DNA of 45,702 bases, from assembly GCA_019247305.1 (NCBI GenBank), contig JAFAPC010000150.1:1-45702 (forward strand). Reading direction: 5' to 3'. The notes beneath the pieces are model-generated. The model had not been told where the DNA came from. It made no database searches and saw only the letters and a list, made by a program, of their open reading frames with translations. The position numbers were made by a program, and so were the translations under genes. Numbering within the stretch: position 1 is the stretch's first letter; each line of letters starts with the position of its first letter. Source of the stretch: Pseudonocardiales bacterium. Its GTDB lineage: Bacteria > Actinomycetota > Actinomycetes > Mycobacteriales > Pseudonocardiaceae. This document shows positions 23,009 through 31,933 of this stretch, piece by piece.

Positions 23009-25781
23009 AGGCGGCCAGCACCCCATCCCCCCCCGGCCGAGGGCAGCCGCCCCCGCTGGTCGGGAGGGCTCCAATCGGCGCGGCCACAAGCTCCCCGGGG
23101 AGGCTGCGGCCCCGACGTATACCCCGTCCATCGCGGTGCGCTCCATTGATGGGCACTTGGTGCGCAATGGGCAGGAGGTCTACGCCTGGTATCGGCTGGC
23201 TGCCCAGCGCTGGTCGTTCCGGTCGGACTCGCAACGTCAGGACCTGATCCACGCCATCGCTGGTCAGTACGCGGAGTTGCAGGGCCGGTGGCTGCACCTG
23301 CGGGTCACCGCTCGTCCCTATCCGATTCGGATGTGGGCCGAGGCGCATGCGCGCAACGCCATTGGGCGGCTTCCCGACACGCCTGGCGCGCTGTCCTTCG
23401 ACGACTACCTGATCGGTGAGCAGCGGCAGCTGCTCGGGCACTCGATGGCCGAGAAGGAGGTCTATCTCGGCGTGCAGGTGCAGACCCGCTCCCTGCTGGA
23501 CCGGGTCGTAGAGCGGGCCGCACCGGTGCTGCGGCGGGTGTTCCCCACCGCCGTGGACGCCGAACTGGTAGCGATCGACGCCGAGGTGGAGCACCTCGAT
23601 GGGGTGATCGGCCTCACCGGGCTGGAGGGCCGGCCGGTGACGGCGGCGGAGATGTCCTGGCTGATGCACCGTTCCTGCTCGCTGGGGCTGCCCGCGCCGC
23701 GCAACCTGCCCGCCGTGCCGGGTGCGGCCTGGGAACCGGAGGACCTGGCCAGTTTCACCGACGCGGCGGACTTCCACACCGAGCCCTACGCGCCCACCCT
23801 CACCGTCCGCGGTCGCACCGGGTCCAACGCCGGGATCACCCGGCATGTCGTGGTGCTCACCGTGGGGCAGATGCACGGGTTGCGGATCCCGGAGATCGAC
23901 GACCCCTGGGTGCAGCGCTCGGACCGCTTGCCGGCCGCGGTGGAATGGTCCGCACGGATCTATGTGCGCCGCCCGGAGGAGGTCGCGGGCGAGCTGCAAC
24001 GGCAGATGAACAAGGTGCGGTCCCAGGTCCGGCACTACACCGACGAGCACGACCTCGAGCCGCCGCAGAGCCTGGTCCGCCAAGCCACCCGAGTGCTGGA
24101 GATCGACGACGAGATGACCTCGGGCTTTACCGCGCTGGGCACCCGGGTGCGATCGTGGTGGCGGGTCGCGGTTTCAGGACCCACGGAGCGCGATGCCCTG
24201 CGGTTGGCGCAGCAGCTCCTGGATCTGTATAAGCCGAAGATCGCCATCGAGCATCCGGAGGCGCAGTACGCGCTGGCGCGTGAGTTCATCCCGGGCGAGC
24301 CGCTGTCCTCCGGTGCCTACCTCCGCCGCGGCTCGGTGATCTGGGCGGCCTCCGCGGTGCCCACCGCCACCGCGGAAGTGGGAGACCGGCGGGGCATCCT
24401 GCTCGGCGAGACGTGCACCGCCACCCGGCGCCCGGTCGCCTGGGACCCGTGGATGGCCCAGGAGATCCGGGACTCCTCCGGGCTGACCGCGTTGGTGGCC
24501 GGGCTCGGTGGCGGCAAGTCCTTCCTGGGCGGTGGCATCGTGTACAAGACGCTGCGCTCGGGCGCGTACTGGACCCTGCTGGACCCCTCCGGCCCGCTGG
24601 CCAGGCTGTGTGGGCTGCCCGAGCTTCGGCCCTACTCCCGGCCGATCAACCTGCTCAACGCCCAGCCCGGCATCCTCAACCCCTACCGGGTGGTCGCTGA
24701 GCCGGAGCTGGCGCATTTCCTGGATGAGGAGGACCCGGAGCGGGCCTGGCGGCGGGAAAAAGCCCTGGCCGCCGCGACCCGGCGCCGGCTGGTGCTCGAC
24801 GCGCTCACCGGAGTGCTGCCCTTTGAGGTCGCCCGGATGGCGAAGACCCGCATCGTGCTGCTCCGGGCGGTCCGGGCGGTGGGTGGCCGGCCCGACGCGC
24901 ATCCGGGGCAGGTGTTCGAGATGCTGCGCCGTGATCCCTCCGAGCACCACGAGCACGCCATCGTGGTCGCCGACTTCCTCGATGAGATGCGCGAGCGGAT
25001 GTCGCTGCTCATTCCGGAAAAGGGCGCCGACCCCTACACCGAGGTCCGCGACGACCGGCTCACCGTGCTCACCATGTCCGGGCTGACCCTGCCCAAGGAC
25101 AACATCGGCCGGGAGCACTGGACTGATGCGGAGTCCCTCGGGGTGGAGTTGCTCAACCTCGCGGCCTGGCTGACCCAGCGGTCGATCTATGAGCGTCCCC
25201 GCGACCAGCGCAAGGGGGTCTGGATCGATGAGGCGTTCTTCCTCTCCGAGGTCCCTACCGGCCGGGTCCTGATGAACCGCTTCGCCCGGGACTCCCGCAA
25301 GTGGAATGTCCGGGTGCTGCTGTCCTCGCAGATCCCGGCGGACTTCCTCAAGATCCAGGGCTTTGTGTCGCTGTTGGACTCGGTCTTCGTCGGGCGCCTG
25401 GACGACGGGCCCGCCCAGGCCGATGCGCTGCGCCTGCTCAAGGTTCCGGTCGGGGTGGGATACGAGCAGGTGGTGGCCTCTCTGGGGCGCCGCCCCGGTG
25501 GCGACCGAACAGCCACCGAACGGGACCGGGCACCGCGGCAGTTCATCTTCGGTGACGGAGCCGACGGGGTGGAACGGGTTCGGGTGGATTTCTCCGGCAC
25601 CCACCTGGAGCATCTGTGTGCCGCCCTGGACACCACTCCGGACGCCCTGCGGGGCGACCTACCAGGGGCGCAGCTGCCCGGCGGCCCGGACGTGGCGTCC
25701 GAGGAGCACGACGGTTCGCCTCCCCCTGGCGCGGGTCGCACCGGGATGTCTCCAGCGGTCGCGGTCCGGGCGAGAGCATGA
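22974..25781 (+). CDS. VirB4/TraC-like conjugation ATPase
   Basis: 935 residues from GTG 22974, chosen for GGAAGGAG 8 nt upstream inside the preceding gene. The N-terminal ~480 residues match the VirB4-like CagE/TrbE region in layout (GHSMAEKEVYLGVQVQTRSL, TRHVVVLTVGQMHGL). The ATPase domain follows: Walker A LGGGKSF near residue 510, Walker B GVWIDEAFF near 750, and a helicase-like LLSSQIPADFLK after it. VirB4 enzymes energise type IV secretion at the inner membrane. The residues after ~900 are a Pro/Gly tail. The stop overlaps the next start (ATGA). Confidence 0.88.
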   Translation: MFGLQRPARSSEGGQHPIPPRPRAAAPAGREGSNRRGHKLPGEAAAPTYTPSIAVRSIDGHLVRNGQEVYAWYRLAAQRWSFRSDSQRQDLIHAIAGQYAELQGRWLHLRVTARPYPIRMWAEAHARNAIGRLPDTPGALSFDDYLIGEQRQLLGHSMAEKEVYLGVQVQTRSLLDRVVERAAPVLRRVFPTAVDAELVAIDAEVEHLDGVIGLTGLEGRPVTAAEMSWLMHRSCSLGLPAPRNLPAVPGAAWEPEDLASFTDAADFHTEPYAPTLTVRGRTGSNAGITRHVVVLTVGQMHGLRIPEIDDPWVQRSDRLPAAVEWSARIYVRRPEEVAGELQRQMNKVRSQVRHYTDEHDLEPPQSLVRQATRVLEIDDEMTSGFTALGTRVRSWWRVAVSGPTERDALRLAQQLLDLYKPKIAIEHPEAQYALAREFIPGEPLSSGAYLRRGSVIWAASAVPTATAEVGDRRGILLGETCTATRRPVAWDPWMAQEIRDSSGLTALVAGLGGGKSFLGGGIVYKTLRSGAYWTLLDPSGPLARLCGLPELRPYSRPINLLNAQPGILNPYRVVAEPELAHFLDEEDPERAWRREKALAAATRRRLVLDALTGVLPFEVARMAKTRIVLLRAVRAVGGRPDAHPGQVFEMLRRDPSEHHEHAIVVADFLDEMRERMSLLIPEKGADPYTEVRDDRLTVLTMSGLTLPKDNIGREHWTDAESLGVELLNLAAWLTQRSIYERPRDQRKGVWIDEAFFLSEVPTGRVLMNRFARDSRKWNVRVLLSSQIPADFLKIQGFVSLLDSVFVGRLDDGPAQADALRLLKVPVGVGYEQVVASLGRRPGGDRTATERDRAPRQFIFGDGADGVERVRVDFSGTHLEHLCAALDTTPDALRGDLPGAQLPGGPDVASEEHDGSPPPGAGRTGMSPAVAVRARA

Positions 25782-27700
25782 GAGTCCCGGTGCTGCGCGG
25801 CCGGAGCATCGCGGTGGCGCTGCTGGTGGTCACCGCGATGCTCGGGCTGCAGGCCGTGCTGGGGTCACCGGCCCTGGGATCACCGGCCCTGGCCCAGGTT
25901 CCGGGAGCGGATGACTGCAAACAAGCGCCCAACCCGGAACGGCCCGGATCGGGCCTGGTCGGTGCCATCGATCCCACGCCACCGCAGGCTGGCGCGCCGA
26001 ACAGCGTGTACGCCGAGGTCGGCTATGCCGGCCTGGTGTGGCACACCTACGACCTGGGCTGCGGTCCTTCGGGCCTGCGCAACCCGAACGCGGTGATTGA
26101 CACCTGGACTGGCAACCTGCTGTTTGATATCGGTAAAGCCATCGTCGGCGCCACCAACGGGCTGCACTACGCGCTCGCCGACGGGGGTCTGCTGGCTCCG
26201 CTGAATGACCTCATCGTCTCCGGCACCACCGCGCTGTATGACAGCGTCTACGCGCCCTGGTTTGGGGTGGTCGCGGTGCTGTTGGCGATTGTGCTGTTCC
26301 GGTCGATCTGGCGCGGCGACCTGGCCACCGTCAGCAAACGCACCGCGTGGGCATTGGCTGGCATCTGGCTGGCCGCCGCCGCCTACCTCACCCCGTTGCT
26401 GTACACCCAGGTCGTCGACGGGGTTCTGGTTGAGGGCAGCAACCAGGTGCGCACCGGCTTCCTACAGGAGGTCGGTATCGAGCAGCGCGATGCGCTGCCA
26501 ACCCTGCTCCATGACCAGATCATCTACCGAAACTGGTTGCGGGGGGAGTTCGGGTCCCCGGACGGTCCGCAGGCCACCCAGCTCGGTCGTGACCTGCTCC
26601 GCGCCCAGGCCTACACCAAGCAGGAGATCGCCAGCGGCGCCGACGATCCGAAATCCGGCGTCGCGGACCGGAAGAAGCAGGAGTACAAGTCCATCGCCGA
26701 GCGGACCGGCAGCGCCTACGGCTACTTCCAGGGCGTGGATGGCAACCGGATCGGCGTCGGATTGCTGGCCGCCCTGCAGGCCGTGATGTTCGGGCTGTTC
26801 CAGCTGCTCGCCCAGGCGGCCCTGCTGCTGGCCCAGGTGCTGCTGCGGGTGGTGATCCTGCTCGGCCCGGTCATCGGCCTGATCGCCATCCTGCATCACG
26901 ACCTGTTGCGCGGGGTCGGTCGTGCGGTTGGTACCGCGCTGCTCAACATCGTCGTGCTCTCCGCGCTGGCCGCGTTGCACACGCTAGTGATGGTGTGGCT
27001 GTTCGACCCGTCTCGCACCATCTCGGTGCTCGCGCAGATGCTGCTCGCCGGGATGATCACAGCGGTGATGTTGCTGGTCGCCCGTCCGGTGCGGCGGATG
27101 TGGCAGATGACCGAGCTCGCGGTCGGTGCGGTGGGTGGTGGGCTACCGGCCGCCCCACCGGGTGTGCTGGCTCGGCTGCGGCGGCGCAAGGCAGGGGCCG
27201 AGGCCAGCCCGTCGGAGCGGTTTTGGGCCGAGGCCCGCGGCGCCGAGGACGAGTCGCACGCACCGTCGGTCCCGGACAGTCGGGGACGGCCGGAGGCTGG
27301 CGCACCGGTGGTGGTCCCGGCCGAGCGGGTGGACCGCCGTGCGGGCGCTCCGGCGCCGATCCCAGTCCTTGATGCTCGTGATTGGGGTGGTTCTGCTCAC
27401 CAGGGTGGTGCGGCGGCGCTGAGCGGGTCGGGAGGGACCGCGTCTGGGGGGGGCCCGGTGCGGCCGGATCGGTTGGCGGCGTTGCCGGCAGGGTTGCGCC
27501 TGACCGTGACAGACCGTGCCCGGGCCGCTGAGGACCCGGTGTACGTGCCCTCGACGGCCAGCGATCCGCGCCCCGCGCCGCGGGAAGCTGAGCTGGAAGA
27601 GGTAGCTGGGCGCCAAGTGTGGGTCCTGTTCCGGCCCTCGGCCGGCCTGGAAGTCAGCGCGGCGCACTCCGCCGCTGATGGCCCCCGGACCACGGACTGA
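25778..27700 (+). CDS. Polytopic conjugation channel protein (TrbL/VirB6-like)
   Basis: 640 residues from ATG 25778, overlapping the ATPase stop. The N-terminus is a signal sequence (SIAVALLVVTAMLGLQAVLG, cleavage near ALA-QVPG). Multiple membrane segments follow, including WFGVVAVLLAIVLFRSIW, WALAGIWLAAAAYLTPLL and a dense cluster at about 350-460 (LFQLLAQAALLLAQVLL, VVILLGPVIGLIAIL, MLLAGMITAVMLLVA). The C-terminal 170 residues are cytosolic, Pro- and Ala-rich and charged. Topology and position after VirB4 suit the TrbL/VirB6 class that forms the translocation channel. Confidence 0.75.
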   Translation: MRVPVLRGRSIAVALLVVTAMLGLQAVLGSPALGSPALAQVPGADDCKQAPNPERPGSGLVGAIDPTPPQAGAPNSVYAEVGYAGLVWHTYDLGCGPSGLRNPNAVIDTWTGNLLFDIGKAIVGATNGLHYALADGGLLAPLNDLIVSGTTALYDSVYAPWFGVVAVLLAIVLFRSIWRGDLATVSKRTAWALAGIWLAAAAYLTPLLYTQVVDGVLVEGSNQVRTGFLQEVGIEQRDALPTLLHDQIIYRNWLRGEFGSPDGPQATQLGRDLLRAQAYTKQEIASGADDPKSGVADRKKQEYKSIAERTGSAYGYFQGVDGNRIGVGLLAALQAVMFGLFQLLAQAALLLAQVLLRVVILLGPVIGLIAILHHDLLRGVGRAVGTALLNIVVLSALAALHTLVMVWLFDPSRTISVLAQMLLAGMITAVMLLVARPVRRMWQMTELAVGAVGGGLPAAPPGVLARLRRRKAGAEASPSERFWAEARGAEDESHAPSVPDSRGRPEAGAPVVVPAERVDRRAGAPAPIPVLDARDWGGSAHQGGAAALSGSGGTASGGGPVRPDRLAALPAGLRLTVTDRARAAEDPVYVPSTASDPRPAPREAELEEVAGRQVWVLFRPSAGLEVSAAHSAADGPRTTD

Positions 27701-27715
27701 CCGGGGACCATCACC

Positions 27716-28297
27716 GTGCCGATCCGCACCCACCGGGGCCGCGCAGCCGTCTACCGCACGTTCTGGGGCGCTCCGCTGCGTTCTCCCAAACACCTCGCCG
27801 TCACCGTGCTGGCGCTGGTCCTGATCGTGATCGGAGCGCAGCGGGCGCTGCCGGCAAACCGGGTCAACCCGGCCGGCGCAGCGCCGTCGACGCGGCCGCA
27901 CACCAACTCGCTTGCCCCAGCACCACCCCCGGCGCTGGGGCAAGCGGGCACCGCGGCGCGATCCCGGGTGCCCGTCCCGAGCATGCCGGCCCCGGCCGCT
28001 GCGCTGACCGTCGCGCGCTCCTGGGTGCAGGCGTTTCTCACCATCCCGAAGGGCATCACCCCGGCGCGGTGGGTTGAGCAGCTCCGGCCCTACACCACCG
28101 ACGAGTTGTTCCCCCAGCTTCAGTCGATTGACCCGGCGAACGTGCCCGCTGCCCAGATCACCGAAGCGCCACGGACTGTCAGCCTCGGCGCGGCCTCCGC
28201 TGAGGTGGACGTGCCCACCAGCGCCCTCGTGGTGCGGCTGCTGCTGGTCGCCACTCCCACCGGCTGGCGGGTCGCCAGCTACGAGCGAGCGGGTTAA
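27716..28297 (+). CDS. Conjugation protein with one membrane span (TcpC/VirB8-like)
   Basis: 193 residues from GTG 27716. Residues 1-30 are basic, then LAVTVLALVLIVIGA is a single span, followed by a Pro/Ala linker and a compact outer domain (~100-193; VARSWVQAFLTIPKGI, WVEQLRPYTTDELFPQL, ALVVRLLLVATPTGWRVASY) of the NTF2-like alpha-beta type. The layout matches TcpC/VirB8 periplasmic-type scaffold proteins of Gram-positive transfer systems. Assignment is by topology and context. Confidence 0.6.
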   Translation: MPIRTHRGRAAVYRTFWGAPLRSPKHLAVTVLALVLIVIGAQRALPANRVNPAGAAPSTRPHTNSLAPAPPPALGQAGTAARSRVPVPSMPAPAAALTVARSWVQAFLTIPKGITPARWVEQLRPYTTDELFPQLQSIDPANVPAAQITEAPRTVSLGAASAEVDVPTSALVVRLLLVATPTGWRVASYERAG

Positions 28298-28300
28298 GCC

Positions 28301-29311
28301 GTGCGGCGGTGGCTGGTCGGGCTTCTGGCTCTCGGCATGCTCGGCGGGCTCATCGCGATGGTCGCGATCGCGACTCTGCTCGGTGGCGTCGGTTCCGGCG
28401 ACTTCACCTTCGGCGCGCCGTGCGGCACGGTTCTCGCGTCCACCGATCCGCGGGAAACACCACGGGTGGCCGTCCAGGTCAGCGACCTCGATCCGGAACA
28501 ACGGGCCATCGTCGAGCAGATCATCGCGATCGGTAAGCAGCGCCGGCTGCCGCCACGGGCGTGGCAGATCGCCATTCAGGCGGGAATGACCGAGTCACGG
28601 CTGCATAACCTGCACTACGGCGACCGGGACTCGCTGGGCATCTTCCAGATGCGCCCTTCGCAAGGGTGGGGCAGCGTCGCCCAGGTCACCGATCCCAGCT
28701 ACGAGATCAACAAGTTCTACGACGTGCTGCTGACGGTGCCCGGGTGGGAAACCCGCCGTCCTGGTGATTCCGCCCAGGATGTGGAGCGCTCCGCCTTCCC
28801 GGCGCGCTACCACCAGTGGGAGCCGCTGGCCGTCAACGTGATTGGTGCGGTGGGCGGGGACGTCACGGAGTTCACCCGGGTGTCCTGCACGGCGCCGCTG
28901 CCACCGGGGGCATCCTCCGAGGTTGCCGAGCGGGCGATGCGTTTCGCGCTGGGCGAAGTCGGCAAGCCCTACGTCTGGGGCGCTACCGGGCCCAATGCCT
29001 ACGATTGCTCGGGGTTGATGTTGCGGGCTTACGAGTCGGCCGGGGTCACGCTGCCCAGAGTGGCGCGCCAGCAGTACTGGGCTGGTGCGCAGCTGCCCGC
29101 GCGCCAGGCGCAACCCGGGGACCTCCTGTTCTGGGGTTACGACACCTCGAACCCGGATAGCATTCACCACGTTGCGATGTACCTGGGTAATGGCCGCATC
29201 GTCGAAGCGGCGAATCAAACGGTGCCGCTGCGGCAGCGGGCTGTGAGCTTTGACGAGCACGAGTTGATGCCGCTCGCGGTCCGGCCCGGCGTGCCGGTCG
29301 CGAAGGCCTGA
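28301..29311 (+). CDS. Bifunctional cell-wall hydrolase (lytic transglycosylase-like + NlpC/P60)
   Basis: 336 residues from GTG 28301 with an N-terminal membrane anchor (LVGLLALGMLGGLIAMVAIA). Residues ~60-170 resemble a lysozyme/transglycosylase fold (WQIAIQAGMTESRLHN with its Glu, SLGIFQMRPSQGWG). Residues ~205-330 are NlpC/P60: YVWGATGPNAYDCSGL with catalytic Cys236, and IHHVAMYLG with His289/290. These VirB1-like enzymes open the peptidoglycan for the transfer channel. Three bases separate it from the upstream gene, so it is part of the operon. Confidence 0.88.
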   Translation: MRRWLVGLLALGMLGGLIAMVAIATLLGGVGSGDFTFGAPCGTVLASTDPRETPRVAVQVSDLDPEQRAIVEQIIAIGKQRRLPPRAWQIAIQAGMTESRLHNLHYGDRDSLGIFQMRPSQGWGSVAQVTDPSYEINKFYDVLLTVPGWETRRPGDSAQDVERSAFPARYHQWEPLAVNVIGAVGGDVTEFTRVSCTAPLPPGASSEVAERAMRFALGEVGKPYVWGATGPNAYDCSGLMLRAYESAGVTLPRVARQQYWAGAQLPARQAQPGDLLFWGYDTSNPDSIHHVAMYLGNGRIVEAANQTVPLRQRAVSFDEHELMPLAVRPGVPVAKA

Positions 29312-29326
29312 CATCTGGAGGTGAAG

Positions 29327-29752
29327 GTGTACGCGTCAGACCCGATCCCGCGGCCGGCCGGCCGGCCGGCTTCGGCCACCCCACTCCGGGACTATCTCGA
29401 GCTGGCCAAGCTCGGGGTCGACGAGGGCTATGTCGTGTTGCCCCGGTCCCTGGCCGAGGAGATGCCCCTGCCCTGGCAGCAGCAGATGGCCTACCTCCTC
29501 GAGGAGTTCCATCAAACCTACGGTGATCTGCCGTGGCCGGTCTACCGGGTGGTGCCCAGCCGGGTGGAACGGCTAGTCGACCTGGACGAGAACCAGCTTG
29601 CCGAGGCCGGTTATCTGCTTGAGATCGACACCAGCGGCGAACTGGTATACCGGGATCGCAACGATGCCGTGGTATCCGACCCGCAGTCCCGAGAGGTCTT
29701 GGTGTCCTGCCTGGATCCCATCCCCCGCCGTCCGCCGGCCATCAGCTCGTGA
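29327..29752 (+). CDS. Conjugation-operon protein of unknown function
   Basis: 141 residues from GTG 29327, preferred over GTG 29321 because GGAGG then has workable spacing. It is soluble, without signal or membrane segment. Segments LAKLGVDEGYVVLPRSLAEE, PWQQQMAYLLEEFHQTYG and WPVYRVVPSRVERLVDLDEN are distinctive but unknown to me. The conserved place between the wall hydrolase and the reductase suggests a transfer role. Its stop overlaps the next start (GTGA). Confidence 0.6.
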   Translation: MYASDPIPRPAGRPASATPLRDYLELAKLGVDEGYVVLPRSLAEEMPLPWQQQMAYLLEEFHQTYGDLPWPVYRVVPSRVERLVDLDENQLAEAGYLLEIDTSGELVYRDRNDAVVSDPQSREVLVSCLDPIPRRPPAISS

Positions 29753-30423
29753 CGGCAGTTGAGCTGTCGCGGCTGGCCATCGGGGTCCTTGGCGGTACCG
29801 GTCCGCAGGGCCGCGGTCTGGCCTACCGGTGGGCGCTCGGCGGGTTGTCGGTGGTGATCGGCTCCCGAGACGCCCGTCGGGCCGAGCAGACCGCGGCCTC
29901 GCTGCGGGAGCGCGCTGGCTCGCCGCGGGTGCGCGGCACGGACAACACCAGCTGCGCGGCCGAGGCGGATCTCCTCGTCGTGGCGGTGCCGTTCGACGGT
30001 CACGCCGCGCTGCTGAGGCCGCTGCGGAAGTCGTTGGCCGGCACCATCGTCATCGACTGCGTCAACCCGCTCGGCTTTGACGGCCGGGGCCCGTTCCTGC
30101 GGGCGGTGCCGGAGGGCAGCGCCGCCCAGCAGGCCCAAGCCCTGCTGCCCGAGTCCCGGGTGACCGCGGCGTTCCACCATGTCTCCGCGGTGCTGCTGGA
30201 GGATGCCGCGGTGCCCAAGCTGGACCTGGACGTGCTGGTGCTGGGTGATGACCGCGAGGCCACTGACCTCGTGTGCGCTCTGGCCGCCGTGATACCGGGC
30301 GTGCGCGGCCTGTACGGGGGTCGGCTGCGCAATGCCGGCCAGGTGGAGGCGCTCACCGCTAACCTCATCGCCGTCAACCGGCGATACCACACGCACGCCG
30401 GCATCCGCATCACCGGCGTCTAA
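29749..30423 (+). CDS. npdG: F420-dependent NADP oxidoreductase (NpdG-like)
   Basis: 224 residues from GTG 29749. The Rossmann motif IGVLGGTGPQGRGLAYRWA is the NADP-binding signature of the F420:NADP oxidoreductases, followed by VVIGSRDARRAEQ, DLLVVAVPFDGH, TIVIDCVNPLGFDGRG, VTAAFHHVSA and a C-terminal GQVEALTANLIAVNRRY. The enzyme exchanges hydride between NADPH and cofactor F420, supplying reduced F420. It is translationally coupled to the conjugation gene before it, an odd place for a metabolic enzyme; it may be cargo or may redox-condition the recipient cell. Confidence 0.85.
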   Translation: MTAVELSRLAIGVLGGTGPQGRGLAYRWALGGLSVVIGSRDARRAEQTAASLRERAGSPRVRGTDNTSCAAEADLLVVAVPFDGHAALLRPLRKSLAGTIVIDCVNPLGFDGRGPFLRAVPEGSAAQQAQALLPESRVTAAFHHVSAVLLEDAAVPKLDLDVLVLGDDREATDLVCALAAVIPGVRGLYGGRLRNAGQVEALTANLIAVNRRYHTHAGIRITGV

Positions 30424-30707
30424 CTCCCGACGTCGTGAGTGCGTTGAGGCGCTGCCTGCCCAAGGGCGCTGCCTGCCCAGAGGCACTGTCATCCCGGTAG
30501 GAGTTTGGCCGGTACGGCTGGGCGCTAAAATTTTGCGTTCCCTGCAGCGTAACTATGGTAGCGCTTGGTGCAGCTAGTATGTCCTTTCGGTGATAAAGGC
30601 TGCTCCATTAGGGTTGTATATAGTGCCAAAGTGCCAAGGAATATTACTTTAAGTAGGAATAGTCAATAAAATCACCTGATTGGGTGTACCTTAGGTCTAG
30701 GATAGAC
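30424..30707. other. AT-rich promoter region
   Basis: Non-coding. The stretch 30525-30690 is markedly AT-rich for this window, with GTTGTATATAG, AATATTACTTTAAGTAGG and GTCAATAAAATCACC. This marks the border between the conjugation operon and the regulator region, and likely holds the promoter for the small ORF and the LuxR gene. Confidence 0.5.
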
Positions 30708-30899
30708 ATGCACGCAACGATCGGTGCCCCGCTGTTGCTGTCGGCTCCGGGGTCATCACGGACAGCGAAGCTGGTGTGGGGTCGCCCGTGCCCGACCCCG
30801 GTGTCGTGCGCGTGCGTCGCGGGAGAAGTCCGGGCCGACGGCGGCTACCCGATCTGCCTAATTGAGCACATAAGAACGGACAACGATAATGGCCGATGA
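30708..30899 (+). CDS. 63-residue Cys-containing ORF overlapping the LuxR start
   Basis: ATG 30708 opens a frame that ends 11 bp inside the LuxR gene (TGA 30897-30899). It begins MHATIGAPLLLSAPGSS and carries four Cys (CPTPVSCACVAGEV, then PICLIEHI). No strong ribosome site is seen. It might be a regulatory leader coupled to the regulator, or a small secreted or modified peptide. The low GC upstream and good codon bias inside favour it being translated. Confidence 0.35.
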   Translation: MHATIGAPLLLSAPGSSRTAKLVWGRPCPTPVSCACVAGEVRADGGYPICLIEHIRTDNDNGR

Positions 30900-31785
30900 C
30901 CATCGCGTGCATGTTGCTGTGGTGGACCGGCACCAGATGACGTCCGATGGCGTCGTAGCGGCGCTGAATCGTGATACACGTCTCCACGTGGTTTTCCAGA
31001 CTGAACGGATCGCTGACTTGGCGACCTCAGGCGTGGCGTTCGATACCTGCGTGCTCGACCCATTCGGCGCCGGCACCGTCAATGAAATCACAGAATTGAT
31101 GCAAGCCGTACCGACAGTCGTCTTCACCGCCGCTGACCATTGGCAACCATATGCTGCCGCCTGGGCATACGGCGCCCGTGCGGTACTCGGCAAGGATGTC
31201 GGCGGTGTTCCCCTGGCTGATGCCGCATGGGATGCGGTTCACCAGCCCTATGACCTCAAACCTCAACTGGCTCAGGCACTGCTAGACGGGGCAGAACAGC
31301 ATGACATGGTGCTCAGCGCGGCACTCGCGCGCTTACTCGACCAGGTAGCGCGAGGACGTCGCATACGACAGGTCTTGACGGAATTGAGTCTAGGAATGGA
31401 CGAGTACCGAATAGAGATCGAGCAGCTACGTAACGAATTCGTTCGCATTTTGCTGGCGAGTTCTGACTTGACCAACATACTTTGTCCGGTACCGCCGCGC
31501 GAGCTTCCCCTGACTCCGGGCATTATCCCCCCCGAGGCGGCAGCGTTGACTGCGCGGGAGCGACAAATCCTGGAAGAATACGCAGACGGCCACACTTACG
31601 AACAAATCGCTGAAATACTTTTTATTAGCGAAAAGACCGTACGAAATCACGTACTGAACGCTATGCAGAAGCTGGAAATTTCACGGGCCGATGGCGAGAC
31701 CAGGTTTTGCTTCGCGGTCTTTATTTCCGGCCGCCACCGATGTCCAGAGAAACTGCGAAGCCGACTGGGTCTTGATGCCGACTGA
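30889..31785 (+). CDS. LuxR/NarL-type response-regulator-like transcription factor
   Basis: 298 residues from ATG 30889. Residues 1-115 resemble a receiver domain: VAVVDRHQMTSDGVVAAL keeps only one of the acidic pair, the phospho-acceptor position fits CVLDPFG (near D57), and the conserved Lys fits VLGKDVGG. A long helical linker (RRIRQVLTELSLGMDE) leads to the C-terminal LuxR helix-turn-helix at about 219-270 (LTARERQILEEYADGH, IAEILFISEKTVRNHV). No kinase lies nearby. It faces the AAA/GTPase operon and is its best candidate regulator in this window. Confidence 0.85.
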   Translation: MADDHRVHVAVVDRHQMTSDGVVAALNRDTRLHVVFQTERIADLATSGVAFDTCVLDPFGAGTVNEITELMQAVPTVVFTAADHWQPYAAAWAYGARAVLGKDVGGVPLADAAWDAVHQPYDLKPQLAQALLDGAEQHDMVLSAALARLLDQVARGRRIRQVLTELSLGMDEYRIEIEQLRNEFVRILLASSDLTNILCPVPPRELPLTPGIIPPEAAALTARERQILEEYADGHTYEQIAEILFISEKTVRNHVLNAMQKLEISRADGETRFCFAVFISGRHRCPEKLRSRLGLDAD

Positions 31786-31832
31786 CTATGTCGACGTACC
31801 CTCACCGGCGCAGCCGAGCCACGTCACACATC

Positions 31833-31932
31833 GAGGCTTATGCAGAACTCCTTTAGAACAAGATCGTAAACTGTGTCAGTGCAGGCCAGAGGCGTGACAG
31901 CGGGCGCGCCATCGGGGTTTTGCATAAGCCTC
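31833..31932. repeat. ~100-bp element with terminal inverted repeats
   Basis: GAGGCTTATGCAGAAC (31833-31848) and GTTTTGCATAAGCCTC (31917-31932) are inverted repeats with one mismatch in 16. They enclose about 70 bp with no reading frame, between the convergent LuxR and operon ends. It looks like a MITE or the empty ends of an insertion sequence. Confidence 0.65.
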
Positions 31933-31933
31933 A

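Noticed and set aside
22893..25613. Long minus-strand open frames opposite the VirB4-like gene
   Set aside because: High third-position GC makes antisense frames stay open; they carry no motifs and would run against the transfer operon.
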